Assembly: GCA_025935595.1 (NCBI GenBank)
Contig: JAICUZ010000135.1
Location: 1 to 7,180, forward strand
Direction: 5' to 3'
Length of the DNA: 7,180 nucleotides
DNA from: Burkholderiales bacterium
GTDB lineage: Bacteria; Actinomycetota; Thermoleophilia; Gaiellales; Gaiellaceae
Each line of letters opens with the position of its first letter. Positions within the stretch are counted from its first letter, which is position 1. Made by a program: the position numbers and the translations under genes. Under the pieces are notes generated by a model, which ran no database searches, had not been told where the DNA came from, and saw only the letters and a list, made by a program, of their open reading frames with translations. Shown here in pieces: positions 1-5,898 of this stretch.

Positions 1-392
1 AGGCCGACGGCGCCCGCGCGAACGAGCCAGGTGTCGTGCCCGAGCCCGATCCAGTGCGCGATCGGCCCGGCGAACACCACGCCGAGCACGAGCCCGACGG
101 TCGCCATCGCCATCGTGAACCAGAACGACGTGCGGACGACGGTGAGCTTCTCGGGAGGCTCCTTCGCGTCGAAGTAGAAGCGGAAGAACGCCGACGCGAT
201 CCCCATCTGGAGCACGATCGCGAGCACCGCCGTCGCGGCCGTGACGATCTCGACGCGTCCGTACGCGTCGGGCGGGAGGTAGTGCGTGTAGAGCGGCAGC
301 AGGATCGTCGCCAGCACCCGCGAAACGAGGCCGCCGAGGCCGTAGACCGCCGAGTGGCGTCCGAGACGCCGCAACTGGAAGGCGAGACTCAT
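1..392 (-). CDS. Polysaccharide flippase (Wzx/MATE-like), N-terminal part
   Basis: The first 130 residues of an integral membrane protein are visible; the gene runs off the left edge. The opening residues, with RRLGRHSAVYGLGGLVSRV followed by a LLPLYTHYLPPDAYG stretch, are the typical N-terminus of oligosaccharide flippases of the polysaccharide-biosynthesis (Wzx/MviN/MATE) superfamily, which move lipid-linked sugars across the inner membrane. Hydrophobic segments lie at about residues 14-34, 48-70 and 89-111, and another segment begins near residue 122. The ATG at 392 is the natural start. It follows the glycosyltransferase stop by only 3 nt (TAG AGG ATG), so translation probably depends on re-initiation after that gene. 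The full family protein is usually 400-500 residues with 12-14 helices, so about two thirds is missing. The family is confident; the glycan carried is unknown. Confidence 0.85.
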   Translation of the reverse strand, partial: MSLAFQLRRLGRHSAVYGLGGLVSRVLATILLPLYTHYLPPDAYGRVEIVTAATAVLAIVLQMGIASAFFRFYFDAKEPPEKLTVVRTSFWFTMAMATVGLVLGVVFAGPIAHWIGLGHDTWLVRAGAVG

Positions 393-395
393 CCT

Positions 396-1346
396 CTACA
401 GCGAACGGTAGAGGTCGACCAGGCGGTCGGCGACCCGGTCGATGTCGTGCACCTGCTCGACGTAGGCGCGGCTCGCGGCCCCGAGCTCGCGCCTCAGAGC
501 CGGCTGATCCACCAGAGGGCGGAGCGCGTCGACGAGCGTCTCTTTCGTCGCCGGCACGATCGGGATCCGGATGCCGTAGCCCTCGGCACTTCGCTCGACG
601 ACGTCCGGCTTGAGGTAGGTGACGACGGGCTTGCCGAACGCCATCGACTCGAGTGCGAAGACGCCGTGCCAGCCCGCGTTCAACTGGTCGACCACGATGT
701 CGGCGCGGCGGTAGCGGTCGCGTGCCTCTTCATGGGGCACGCCTTCGACGATGTCGAGCTCGACGTTCAGCCGCTCGCATGCCTCGATCACGAAGCGTGT
801 GCCTTTCTTGTCGCGGTTCGAGGGGGCATGCACGACGAGCGGGCGCGGGGTGTCGGACGGTGGAATGGGCGTGAACGGCTGCAGGTCGAGACCCGGTGGG
901 ATGACGTGCGCCTCGGGCACCCAGCGGATCGCGTCGTAGCTGCCGACGATTTCGGCGTCGGCGCGCTTCCCGAACGCGAGCTGCTCGGGCGTCTTCCCGC
1001 GGATGTCGGAGCCGAGGTAGTGGAACACGCTCTTCTTGCGCAGCGCTCGGAGGAGCGGGAACTGGATCGACTTGGGCACGAGCGTCAGCCCGAAGTAGAA
1101 GTGGAAGATGTCGGTCGTGGGCGCGAGCCTCGCGAAAGCGGCGAACTGCTGCGCGAGCTTCACGGGTAGCGGCCCACGCCGGTCGAGCGACCAGTCGGCC
1201 TCGTGGTGCAGCGTCCCCCGCTCGAAGACGACGAGCCGAGCGTCGATCCCGTGCCGCCGGAGCGCCTGGACGTTCTCCCACGGGATGCCGGCGATGTTGA
1301 CGGGACAGTGCGTGACGCGGAGCGGCTGCTGTGGATCGTCGGTCAT
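396..1346 (-). CDS. GT-B glycosyltransferase (GT4-like), 316 aa
   Basis: Probably transfers a sugar from a nucleotide-sugar donor to a growing lipid-linked glycan at the cytoplasmic membrane face. The C-terminal half has the GT-B donor-site signature: HAPSNRDKKGTR at about 173-184, then ADIVVDQLNAGWHG (215-228) running into ALESMAFGKPVV (231-242). E233 corresponds to the second Glu of the EX7E motif, while the position of the first Glu is Gly225. The N-terminal half (about 10-160) is the acceptor domain, with FHFYFG and FHYLGSDIRGKTP. An in-frame GTG at 1424 would add 26 residues, but that extension is low-complexity and lacks a ribosome site. The ATG at 1346 has GAGGG 10 nt upstream and puts the Rossmann start near the N-terminus. 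The flippase gene follows after 3 nt, which implies one transcript. Sugar specificity cannot be assigned. Confidence 0.88.
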   Translation of the reverse strand: MTDDPQQPLRVTHCPVNIAGIPWENVQALRRHGIDARLVVFERGTLHHEADWSLDRRGPLPVKLAQQFAAFARLAPTTDIFHFYFGLTLVPKSIQFPLLRALRKKSVFHYLGSDIRGKTPEQLAFGKRADAEIVGSYDAIRWVPEAHVIPPGLDLQPFTPIPPSDTPRPLVVHAPSNRDKKGTRFVIEACERLNVELDIVEGVPHEEARDRYRRADIVVDQLNAGWHGVFALESMAFGKPVVTYLKPDVVERSAEGYGIRIPIVPATKETLVDALRPLVDQPALRRELGAASRAYVEQVHDIDRVADRLVDLYRSL

Positions 1347-1355
1347 TGTTCGAAG

Positions 1356-1372
1356 ACCCTCGTTTGGCGACG
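1356..1372 (-). repeat. 17-bp leader repeat, copy 2 (holds the ribosome site)
   Basis: The minus-strand word CGTCGCCAAACGAGGGT occurs here and identically at 1445-1461, 89 bp away. The match extends to 20 of 22 bases with the TAC two bases upstream. In this copy the GAGGG (1361-1357) is the likely ribosome-binding site of the glycosyltransferase, ending 10 nt before its ATG. I see no third copy in the window. Confidence 0.75.
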
Positions 1373-1444
1373 GGGTACGCTCCGTCCTCCCTGTTCCCAC
1401 CGGCCTCGGATCATGTCTCGGCACAAAGGCGTCGCAGTCTTGAA

Positions 1445-1461
1445 ACCCTCGTTTGGCGACG
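1445..1461 (-). repeat. 17-bp leader repeat, copy 1
   Basis: Exact copy of the 17-bp element at 1356-1372. It lies just downstream of a possible -10 box, so it would sit at the start of the transcript. Its GAGGG is not followed by ATG, GTG or TTG at a usable distance. It is therefore either a binding site (DNA or RNA) or a relic of a duplicated translation-initiation region. Confidence 0.7.
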
Positions 1462-1462
1462 A

Positions 1463-1492
1463 AGTATGGGCGGGCTGTGAGTCGTTCGTCAC
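1463..1492 (-). promoter_or_regulatory. Possible promoter for the glycosyltransferase-flippase genes
   Basis: On the minus strand GTGACG (1492-1487) and CATACT (1468-1463) are separated by 18 bp and match the sigma70-type consensus at 5/6 and 4/6 positions. It lies in the 164-bp gap between the ATP-grasp stop and the glycosyltransferase start, in the right orientation. Predicted transcription would begin near 1456, inside the first 17-bp repeat. In G+C-rich DNA such matches occur by chance, so this is tentative; read-through from the upstream operon is the alternative. Confidence 0.3.
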
Positions 1493-1510
1493 GCTTCCGC
1501 CACGGCGGCT

Positions 1511-2536
1511 TCAGATGTCGAACTCGAGCTGGTCGAAGTAGCGGAGCGCGGTTCGGCCTGGACGGATTCGCGGGACGTACGATCGCAGCTCGTCGTCGGA
1601 GATCTCGCCGAGCGCGCGCTTCACGCCCAGGTACGGGAGGTTGAAGTCCTCCTGGTAGACGATCGTCGAGATGCGCGGGTTGATCTCGATCACGTGCTCG
1701 CCGACGAGCTGGATGTTGAAGAAGTGCTCGATGCCGAGCTCCGCAACGATCAGGTTGCCGGTGCGCATCAGTGCCTCGTCGTCGAGCGTGACGAAGAACA
1801 TCGCGAGCCCGGCGCGCATCGCTTCGCGCGTCTTCGGATGGCCGAGCACGATCTCGCGGCCGTTGCCGATCCCATCGATCGTCCGCTCGCCGCCGACGGC
1901 GAGCTCCATCACGAGCAGATCGGGGCCGCCCTCATCCGGCAGCAACTCGACGGCTTCCTCGAGGCGCATCGCCACCGATCCCGGCCGCTCGTTCAGGAGC
2001 TGATGCGCGCGGTCGACCGTCGGGTCGAGCACGCGGAAGCCGCGCGAGCCCGACGAGAACACCGGCTTGAAGCAGACCGGCCGCTCCGGGTAGCCGAGCT
2101 CCTCCGCCGCGGCCGCGACTTCGCGCGCGCCGTTCACGCGCCGGAACTCCGGCGCGGTAACGCCGATGCGATGGAGGAACGCGTACGTCTCCGCCTTGTC
2201 GTTCGACCGCTCGATCGCGTCCGGTGACGACACGAGCACCGGAATCGGGAACCGGTCGACGTGCGCCGCAAGCCCTTCGAGGTCGAACGACGACTGCGGC
2301 AGGATCGCGTCGACGCTCTCGCGCTCGGCGATCGCGAGCATCGCGTCCGGAAATCCAGGATCGGCACCGGCCGGGACGATGTGGAATGCGTCACACAGGT
2401 GACGCCCGACCGAGCGCTCGCTCATGTCGGTACCGACGAGCCGCACCTCGCGCTCGCCGTTGCGGCGCAACGCGTTCAGGAGCGCCGCCGTGCCGGGCGC
2501 GCCCGAAGCGGTGACCATGACTGTGATCGGCTTCAC
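1511..2536 (-). CDS. ATP-grasp ligase (CarB-like), 341 aa
   Basis: An ATP-dependent carboxylate-amine/thiol ligase-fold enzyme. Such enzymes activate a carboxylate as an acyl phosphate and join it to a nucleophile in the cytoplasm. The pre-ATP-grasp Rossmann domain opens with VMVTASGAPG (6-15). The ATP-grasp core has CFKP (K157 binds ATP) followed by the glycine-rich loop SSGSRG (161-166), then MELAVGGERTIDG (210-222) and the metal-binding IEINPRISTIVYQEDF (283-298) with E284, N286 and R288 intact. All the usual catalytic positions are therefore present. I start it at GTG 2536 because this overlaps the kinase stop as GTGA; the longer upstream frame (to 2758) is a shadow of the kinase. It resembles the carbamoyl-phosphate-synthase-like ATP-grasp proteins found in many surface-glycan loci, whose substrates are mostly unknown. 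It is clearly different from the ATP-grasp protein at 4105-5313. Confidence 0.88.
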   Translation of the reverse strand: MKPITVMVTASGAPGTAALLNALRRNGEREVRLVGTDMSERSVGRHLCDAFHIVPAGADPGFPDAMLAIAERESVDAILPQSSFDLEGLAAHVDRFPIPVLVSSPDAIERSNDKAETYAFLHRIGVTAPEFRRVNGAREVAAAAEELGYPERPVCFKPVFSSGSRGFRVLDPTVDRAHQLLNERPGSVAMRLEEAVELLPDEGGPDLLVMELAVGGERTIDGIGNGREIVLGHPKTREAMRAGLAMFFVTLDDEALMRTGNLIVAELGIEHFFNIQLVGEHVIEINPRISTIVYQEDFNLPYLGVKRALGEISDDELRSYVPRIRPGRTALRYFDQLEFDI

Positions 2537-3222
2537 GCGAGGAACGTACCGAGTTCGGCGGCATGCTCTTCCGTCCAGCGGAGGTTCGCGCGGATGATCT
2601 CTGTCGGTGTCGTCCCTCGCCAAAGGCCCTTCTCGATCCGCTCGCGCCGGTAGGCGATCAATTCGTCGACGAGAGTTGCGCGTCCGCCGGCGCTGAGCTC
2701 GTACGCATCGCACAGCAGCCGGAGTCGTTCGCCGCGCCGGTCGAGCGGGATTCCCCACTCCCGAAGCTGCTCGTCGATCCGAACACCCGCCCAGTACGTC
2801 GCGGCCATTGCGACTTCCAGCGTCGGCGTCATCGGGCGAGCGAGTTCCCAGTCGATCAGCGCGACTGGTAGCCCGTTGCGGAAGATCACGTTGGTCCAGA
2901 AGAGGTCACCATGGCCGATCACCAGACCCGGTGGGGCGAAGCCGTCCTGTGCGTCGTGTGCCCGGCGCAGAAGCCGCCCGATTGCCGCCACCACGTCGTC
3001 GGACGACGGCACCGGCGCGAAGGCGGGCGTGCCCTCGACGAACGAGAGGATCTCGCGTCCCTGCTCGTCGCGGCCGATGAAGCGCGGCGCGCCGTCAAAG
3101 CCGACACGCTCGTACCATTCGAGGAGCGCGATCACGTGTGGCCGCTCAGGCGGCCGGCGTACGGTGTCGCCGACACGGACGACGGTGTTCATATCACCGC
3201 CGACGAGCGGGATCTCCTCCAC
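2533..3222 (-). CDS. APH/choline-kinase-fold phosphotransferase, 229 aa
   Basis: A small-molecule kinase of the aminoglycoside phosphotransferase (APH) superfamily. The catalytic loop is HGDLFWTN (104-111), with D106 as base and N111 as metal ligand. IDWE (123-126) replaces the DFG motif with D124. The N-terminus EIPLVGGDMNTVVRVGDTVRRP fits the nucleotide-binding strands of a shortened N-lobe. At 229 residues it is shorter than classical antibiotic kinases (about 260-300). I choose GTG at 3222 because the next Met (ATG at 3192) would remove the glycine loop. The Shine-Dalgarno is poor (AGGA only 2 nt from GTG). It overlaps the following ATP-grasp gene by 4 nt, so the two products probably act in one pathway, for example phosphorylating the group that the ligase handles. 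Antibiotic resistance is possible for the fold but not favoured by context. Confidence 0.85.
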   Translation of the reverse strand: MEEIPLVGGDMNTVVRVGDTVRRPPERPHVIALLEWYERVGFDGAPRFIGRDEQGREILSFVEGTPAFAPVPSSDDVVAAIGRLLRRAHDAQDGFAPPGLVIGHGDLFWTNVIFRNGLPVALIDWELARPMTPTLEVAMAATYWAGVRIDEQLREWGIPLDRRGERLRLLCDAYELSAGGRATLVDELIAYRRERIEKGLWRGTTPTEIIRANLRWTEEHAAELGTFLA

Positions 3223-3240
3223 AGTCCTGACGCTACCGCA

Positions 3241-3282
3241 GCGTCTGACGGGCGTCAGACGCGCGTCAGACGATCGTCAGAG
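3241..3282. repeat. Phased 11-bp repeat array 1 (likely operator)
   Basis: CGTCAGACG occurs at 3253-3261 and 3264-3272, with a variant CGTCAGAG at 3275-3282, so units begin exactly 11 bp apart. The unit one period earlier (3242-3250) is the same word inverted, CGTCTGACG. It therefore also forms a perfect 10-bp inverted repeat with the next unit (3241-3250 against 3253-3262). The array lies 19-60 bp upstream of the kinase GTG. Heptamer-like units one helical turn apart are the classic arrangement bound by OmpR/PhoB-type response regulators and SARP activators; that reading is inference. Confidence 0.7.
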
Positions 3283-3356
3283 TTACGGAACTGCAGCGAA
3301 AACGTCGCAGAAGCGTGCCGCCCGGCACAACCATGCGCTCTGACCGCCGGTCGGCT

Positions 3357-3380
3357 CTCGCAGGAGCCGGGTCCTGCGGG
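3357..3380. terminator. Strong hairpin in the gap, possible terminator
   Basis: CGCAGGA (3359-3365) pairs with TCCTGCG (3372-3378) around a 6-nt loop. On the plus strand the stem extends to nine pairs with one G-U. It lies about 90 nt beyond the deacetylase-like stop, where a terminator for that operon could sit. No T-tract follows on the minus strand, so intrinsic termination is uncertain; a transcript-end stabiliser is an alternative. Confidence 0.25.
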
Positions 3381-3423
3381 CGCTCGAAACGTCGGCGAAT
3401 CGCCCGCTCCCGAGGAGCCGACG

Positions 3424-3456
3424 CGTCAGACGTTCGTCAGACGCTCGTCAGACGCG
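3424..3456. repeat. Phased 11-bp repeat array 2 (likely operator)
   Basis: Three perfect copies of CGTCAGACG start at 3424, 3435 and 3446, exactly 11 bp apart. They are separated by the dinucleotides TT and CT, and CG follows the third. They begin 11 bp beyond the deacetylase-like stop codon and are the same word, in the same orientation, as array 1, which lies about 140 bp away. Because the linker dinucleotides differ while the 9-mer is constant, this looks like a kept protein-binding array rather than a fresh slippage product. Confidence 0.7.
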
Positions 3457-3466
3457 AAGGTTCCGT

Positions 3467-4108
3467 TCAGGACAGGTCGATGCGATCGTTCCGCAGATGC
3501 TCGAGCCGCGCGGCTCGGTCGGCGTCGAGCATCGACTCCATCGACTCGCGCATCGTGGCGCCTTCGAACGCCCAGATCTCGGGATGCGTGAGCAGCTGCA
3601 GCCACTCGAACGCGCCGCGCGCGAGCTCCTCGTGCGGGCAGCCGTGCCGCCAGTGCTGGTTCGAGTCCGAGCGGTAGTGATCCGGATCGAAGAACGGCGC
3701 CTCCATCACGTTCACCGCACCGTCGATCGGCTCACGCATGTACTCCGGATCCGGGTTGTGCCACGCGACGACCGGGTCGAAGCGCGAATCGAGGTCGACA
3801 TGAGGCCAGACCGCATGGTGCGCGACCCGGTGCCCGAGCGACCGTAGGCGCGCGATCGCGTGCTCGCCCTCAGGCGACGCGAGGTTGTAGAAGACCGAGC
3901 GCGTCATCAGGAACCACGTCGACCACGCGCCCTCCTCCGCCTCGACCTCCGCGACGGCGAGCGCACCGTCCAACGACAGATCGACGTCGTGTCGCAGGAT
4001 CAGGTCACCGGCCGACGGCGCCTCGTCGAACCCCGCCCACCGGTAGCCGCCGCCGAGCGCCGCATGGAGCAATTCGCGGTAGTGCTCGAGAGAGAAGTCG
4101 CAGCTCAC
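3467..4108 (-). CDS. Polysaccharide-deacetylase-like (CE4/NodB-fold) protein, 213 aa
   Basis: Resembles the compact NodB-like proteins found in surface-polysaccharide loci. The first motif is LILRHDVDLSL (36-46), where D41 and D43 stand for the catalytic and metal-binding aspartates. It is followed by STWFLMTRSVFYNLASPEG (63-81), GHRVAHH (92-98) with H97, H98 and H103 as candidate metal ligands, YRSDSNQHWR (145-154) and a late LLTHPEIW (172-179). The expected reaction is metal-dependent removal of an acyl group from a sugar or related substrate. There is no signal peptide, so a cytoplasmic substrate is likely. GTG 4108 is chosen because it overlaps the ATP-grasp stop as GTGA and has GGAGG 4 nt upstream (4117-4113). 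The much longer open frame reaching 5668 is only a shadow of the upstream genes. The family is fairly sure; activity and substrate are unknown. Confidence 0.8.
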   Translation of the reverse strand: MSCDFSLEHYRELLHAALGGGYRWAGFDEAPSAGDLILRHDVDLSLDGALAVAEVEAEEGAWSTWFLMTRSVFYNLASPEGEHAIARLRSLGHRVAHHAVWPHVDLDSRFDPVVAWHNPDPEYMREPIDGAVNVMEAPFFDPDHYRSDSNQHWRHGCPHEELARGAFEWLQLLTHPEIWAFEGATMRESMESMLDADRAARLEHLRNDRIDLS

Positions 4109-5313
4109 TCGACCTCCACATCGAGGAGCGTTGCAGCAGCTTCGGCCCGCTGGAGCGCTTCGAGGTTCGTGTCCCCCACCGCGATCACGTACCCGCGACG
4201 GTCGCCGTCGAGCCGCACCGGGCGGATCGTCTCGCCGAGCTGGAGGTAGACGTCCGCCTGGACGACGCCTGGAAACGCGAGCAGCTTGTCGAGCGGCCCG
4301 ATGCGCCGCACGACGCCTGTCGGCAGCGGCCCCGGCGACGCCGTGAAGAAGCGGATCGCGAGCGGCTGCGCGAACTGCGGCCGCACGAGCTCGTCCGGCA
4401 GCTCGTCGCCGAGCGCCATGCGGAGTTGCACCTCGACGAGGTCGACGCCGACCGCCCAGCGCACGAGGTCGGCCATCTGACCACCGGGAATGCGCGCCGC
4501 GCACTCGACGACGATCACGCGTCCGTCCGGCGCCGCGATCAGCTGCGGGAATGCGATCCCGGTTCGCAGCCCGAGCGCGTGCACCGTGTGCACCGCGACC
4601 CGCTCCGACACGGACAGCTGCTCCGGCGAGATCGTCGGCGGATAGACGTGGATCCAGCCCACGCCGAAGCCGATGCCGGGCGGCCGCATCCGGTCGGACA
4701 AGGTGAGCAGGATGCCCTCGCCGTCGCGCGCGATCACGATCCCGTTCATCTCCGTGCCATGCACGTACTCCTCGAGGATCGCCTCGCCGGTCGGCGACGC
4801 GACGAGCGCCTCGTGCAGGTGGCGGTCGACGTCGTCGAGCGACTCGACGCGGAACACGCCGCGCTGACCGCCGCTGTCCGCCGGCTTGAGCACCGCCGGG
4901 AAGCCGACCTCGTCCACGGCGCGACGCGTCTCCGACAACGTCCGGACTGCTGCGAAGCGTGGCTGCGGCACGCCGGCTTCGGCGAGCCGGCGTCGCATCG
5001 CGACCTTGTGGGTCATCAAGTGCGCGGTCGCCGTGCCGATTCCCGGCAGTCCGCGCGCCTCCGCGACCGCCGCGACGACCGGCACGGCGCGATCGGCGGA
5101 CACCGTCAGCACCCCGTCGATCTTCACCCGCGCCGTTGCCTTCAGCACCGCTGCGACGTCGGAGAAGTCGACGACCTTCGCGATGTCCGCCTCCGCGAGG
5201 CCCGGCGCATCCGGATTCCGATCGACCGCGGCGACGCGTAGGCCCAGCTCCTTCGCCCGGAGAATCGCGCGGCGCTGATGGCGGCCTGCGCCGACGAAGA
5301 GAACGGTCCGCAC
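4105..5313 (-). CDS. ATP-grasp ligase (PurK/biotin-carboxylase-like), 402 aa
   Basis: An ATP-grasp enzyme expected to form an acyl phosphate and ligate it to an amine or similar group. The N-terminal Rossmann domain begins LFVGAGRHQRRAI (5-18), with VAAVDRNPDAPG (27-38) as the second nucleotide-fold strand. The ATP-binding core has LKPADSGGQRG (142-152) with K143 and a glycine-rich loop, then EEYVHGTEMN (181-190). The metal-site stretch is VVECAARIPGGQM (268-280): E270 and R274 are present, but the usual Asn of ExNxR is Ala272. The C-terminal part (about 315-400) fits the third domain of PurK-like members. GTG 5313 lies 12 nt after the TetR stop. The TetR stop overlaps an AGGA, giving a weak ribosome site. 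The gene overlaps the deacetylase-like gene by 4 nt, so the two are probably translationally coupled. The substrate is unknown. Confidence 0.87.
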   Translation of the reverse strand: MRTVLFVGAGRHQRRAILRAKELGLRVAAVDRNPDAPGLAEADIAKVVDFSDVAAVLKATARVKIDGVLTVSADRAVPVVAAVAEARGLPGIGTATAHLMTHKVAMRRRLAEAGVPQPRFAAVRTLSETRRAVDEVGFPAVLKPADSGGQRGVFRVESLDDVDRHLHEALVASPTGEAILEEYVHGTEMNGIVIARDGEGILLTLSDRMRPPGIGFGVGWIHVYPPTISPEQLSVSERVAVHTVHALGLRTGIAFPQLIAAPDGRVIVVECAARIPGGQMADLVRWAVGVDLVEVQLRMALGDELPDELVRPQFAQPLAIRFFTASPGPLPTGVVRRIGPLDKLLAFPGVVQADVYLQLGETIRPVRLDGDRRGYVIAVGDTNLEALQRAEAAATLLDVEVE

Positions 5314-5325
5314 GGACGTCCGATC

Positions 5326-5886
5326 CTACTTCGGCGCGACGGCCGACCGCAGCAGCTCGAGCGTCCCCTCGACGTCGATCGGCGAGCTGAAGCGCGCCGC
5401 CTGCTGGACCGCGATGCCGTCGAAGACGATCCCGAGGAAGCGGCCGAGCGTGTCCAGCGATACGTCGTCCCGGATCTCGCCCGACTCCCGCAGCCGGCGG
5501 TAGTGCGCCTCGAGCGTCGTCTGCCCCTCGGGGTTGAGCGTGCGCCAGCGGTCGCGCAGCTCCGGATCGGTGCGCAGCATCCGCGACACGTCGAGGTACG
5601 CACCGATCCACTCCGGGTCGTCTTCGACGATGTGCCGCACGACCCCCTCGAAGCCGCGCTCGAGCCACAGGTCGATCAGCCGTCGCTGGTCTTCCTGCGC
5701 GAGTGCGACGAACAGGTCGAGCTTCGACGGGAAGTAGCTGAAGATCGCGCCGCGCGAGAGGCCGATCTCGCGTTCCAGCATCTCGACGGTCGCGCCGGCG
5801 TAGCCGTGCTCGCCGAACGCGCGGCGGGCGCCGTCCGTGATCTGGCGGCGGCGCTCCTCGCGATGGGCCTCCGTGACCTTCGGCAC
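5326..5886 (-). CDS. TetR/AcrR-family transcriptional regulator, 186 aa
   Basis: A one-component repressor, likely controlling the divergent exporter gene and itself. The N-terminal helix-turn-helix domain is clear: RRQITDGARRAFGEHGYAG (13-31), then TVEMLEREIGLSRGAIFSYFPSK (33-55), with the recognition helix at LSRGAIFSYF. Residues 60-186 are the variable ligand-binding and dimer domain. The DNA-binding part resembles AcnR-type regulators of actinobacteria, but the neighbours do not include aconitase, so that name is not transferred. The start is GTG at 5886. No Shine-Dalgarno is visible, and a -10-like TAAAGT ends 6 nt before the GTG, so this mRNA may also be leaderless. The downstream ATP-grasp gene follows after 12 nt, so it and the deacetylase-like gene may fall under the same autoregulation. 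The inducer is unknown. Confidence 0.9.
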   Translation of the reverse strand: MPKVTEAHREERRRQITDGARRAFGEHGYAGATVEMLEREIGLSRGAIFSYFPSKLDLFVALAQEDQRRLIDLWLERGFEGVVRHIVEDDPEWIGAYLDVSRMLRTDPELRDRWRTLNPEGQTTLEAHYRRLRESGEIRDDVSLDTLGRFLGIVFDGIAVQQAARFSSPIDVEGTLELLRSAVAPK

Positions 5887-5892
5887 GGTCTC

Positions 5893-5898
5893 ACTTTA
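5893..5898 (-). promoter_or_regulatory. Possible -10 box of the tetR gene
   Basis: TAAAGT on the minus strand (4/6 to consensus) ends 6 nt before the GTG of the regulator gene. No convincing -35 is found 16-18 bp upstream. The palindrome at 5906-5917 would fall in the spacer, giving autorepression. It overlaps the exporter -35, so the two promoters are back to back. Tentative. Confidence 0.35.

Noticed and set aside
36..1169. Plus-strand frame of 377 codons over the flippase and glycosyltransferase genes
   Set aside because: Arg/Glu/Asp-rich antisense shadow without motifs; the minus-strand genes have strong family signatures.
1497..1508. Terminator after the second ATP-grasp gene
   Set aside because: CCGCC-AC-GGCGG is a short palindrome with a 2-nt loop and no T-tract; it is too weak to call.
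2537..2758. Extension of the second ATP-grasp gene to an ATG at 2758
   Set aside because: The extra 74 residues lie inside the kinase gene and do not resemble an ATP-grasp N-terminus. The Rossmann start VMVTASGAPG follows the GTG at 2536 directly.
3315..3328. Hairpin GTGCC-GCCC-GGCAC as a terminator
   Set aside because: The stem is only five to six pairs, with no T-tract directly after it on the minus strand. Such palindromes are common at this base composition.
3241..3456. CRISPR array
   Set aside because: The repeats are 9 bp with 2-bp linkers, far too short for CRISPR, and no cas gene is present.
4109..5668. N-terminal extension of the deacetylase-like frame to 733 residues
   Set aside because: The extra part overlaps the ATP-grasp and tetR genes in another frame and is Arg/Ala-rich low complexity. 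GTG 4108 with GGAGG upstream is a clear start.
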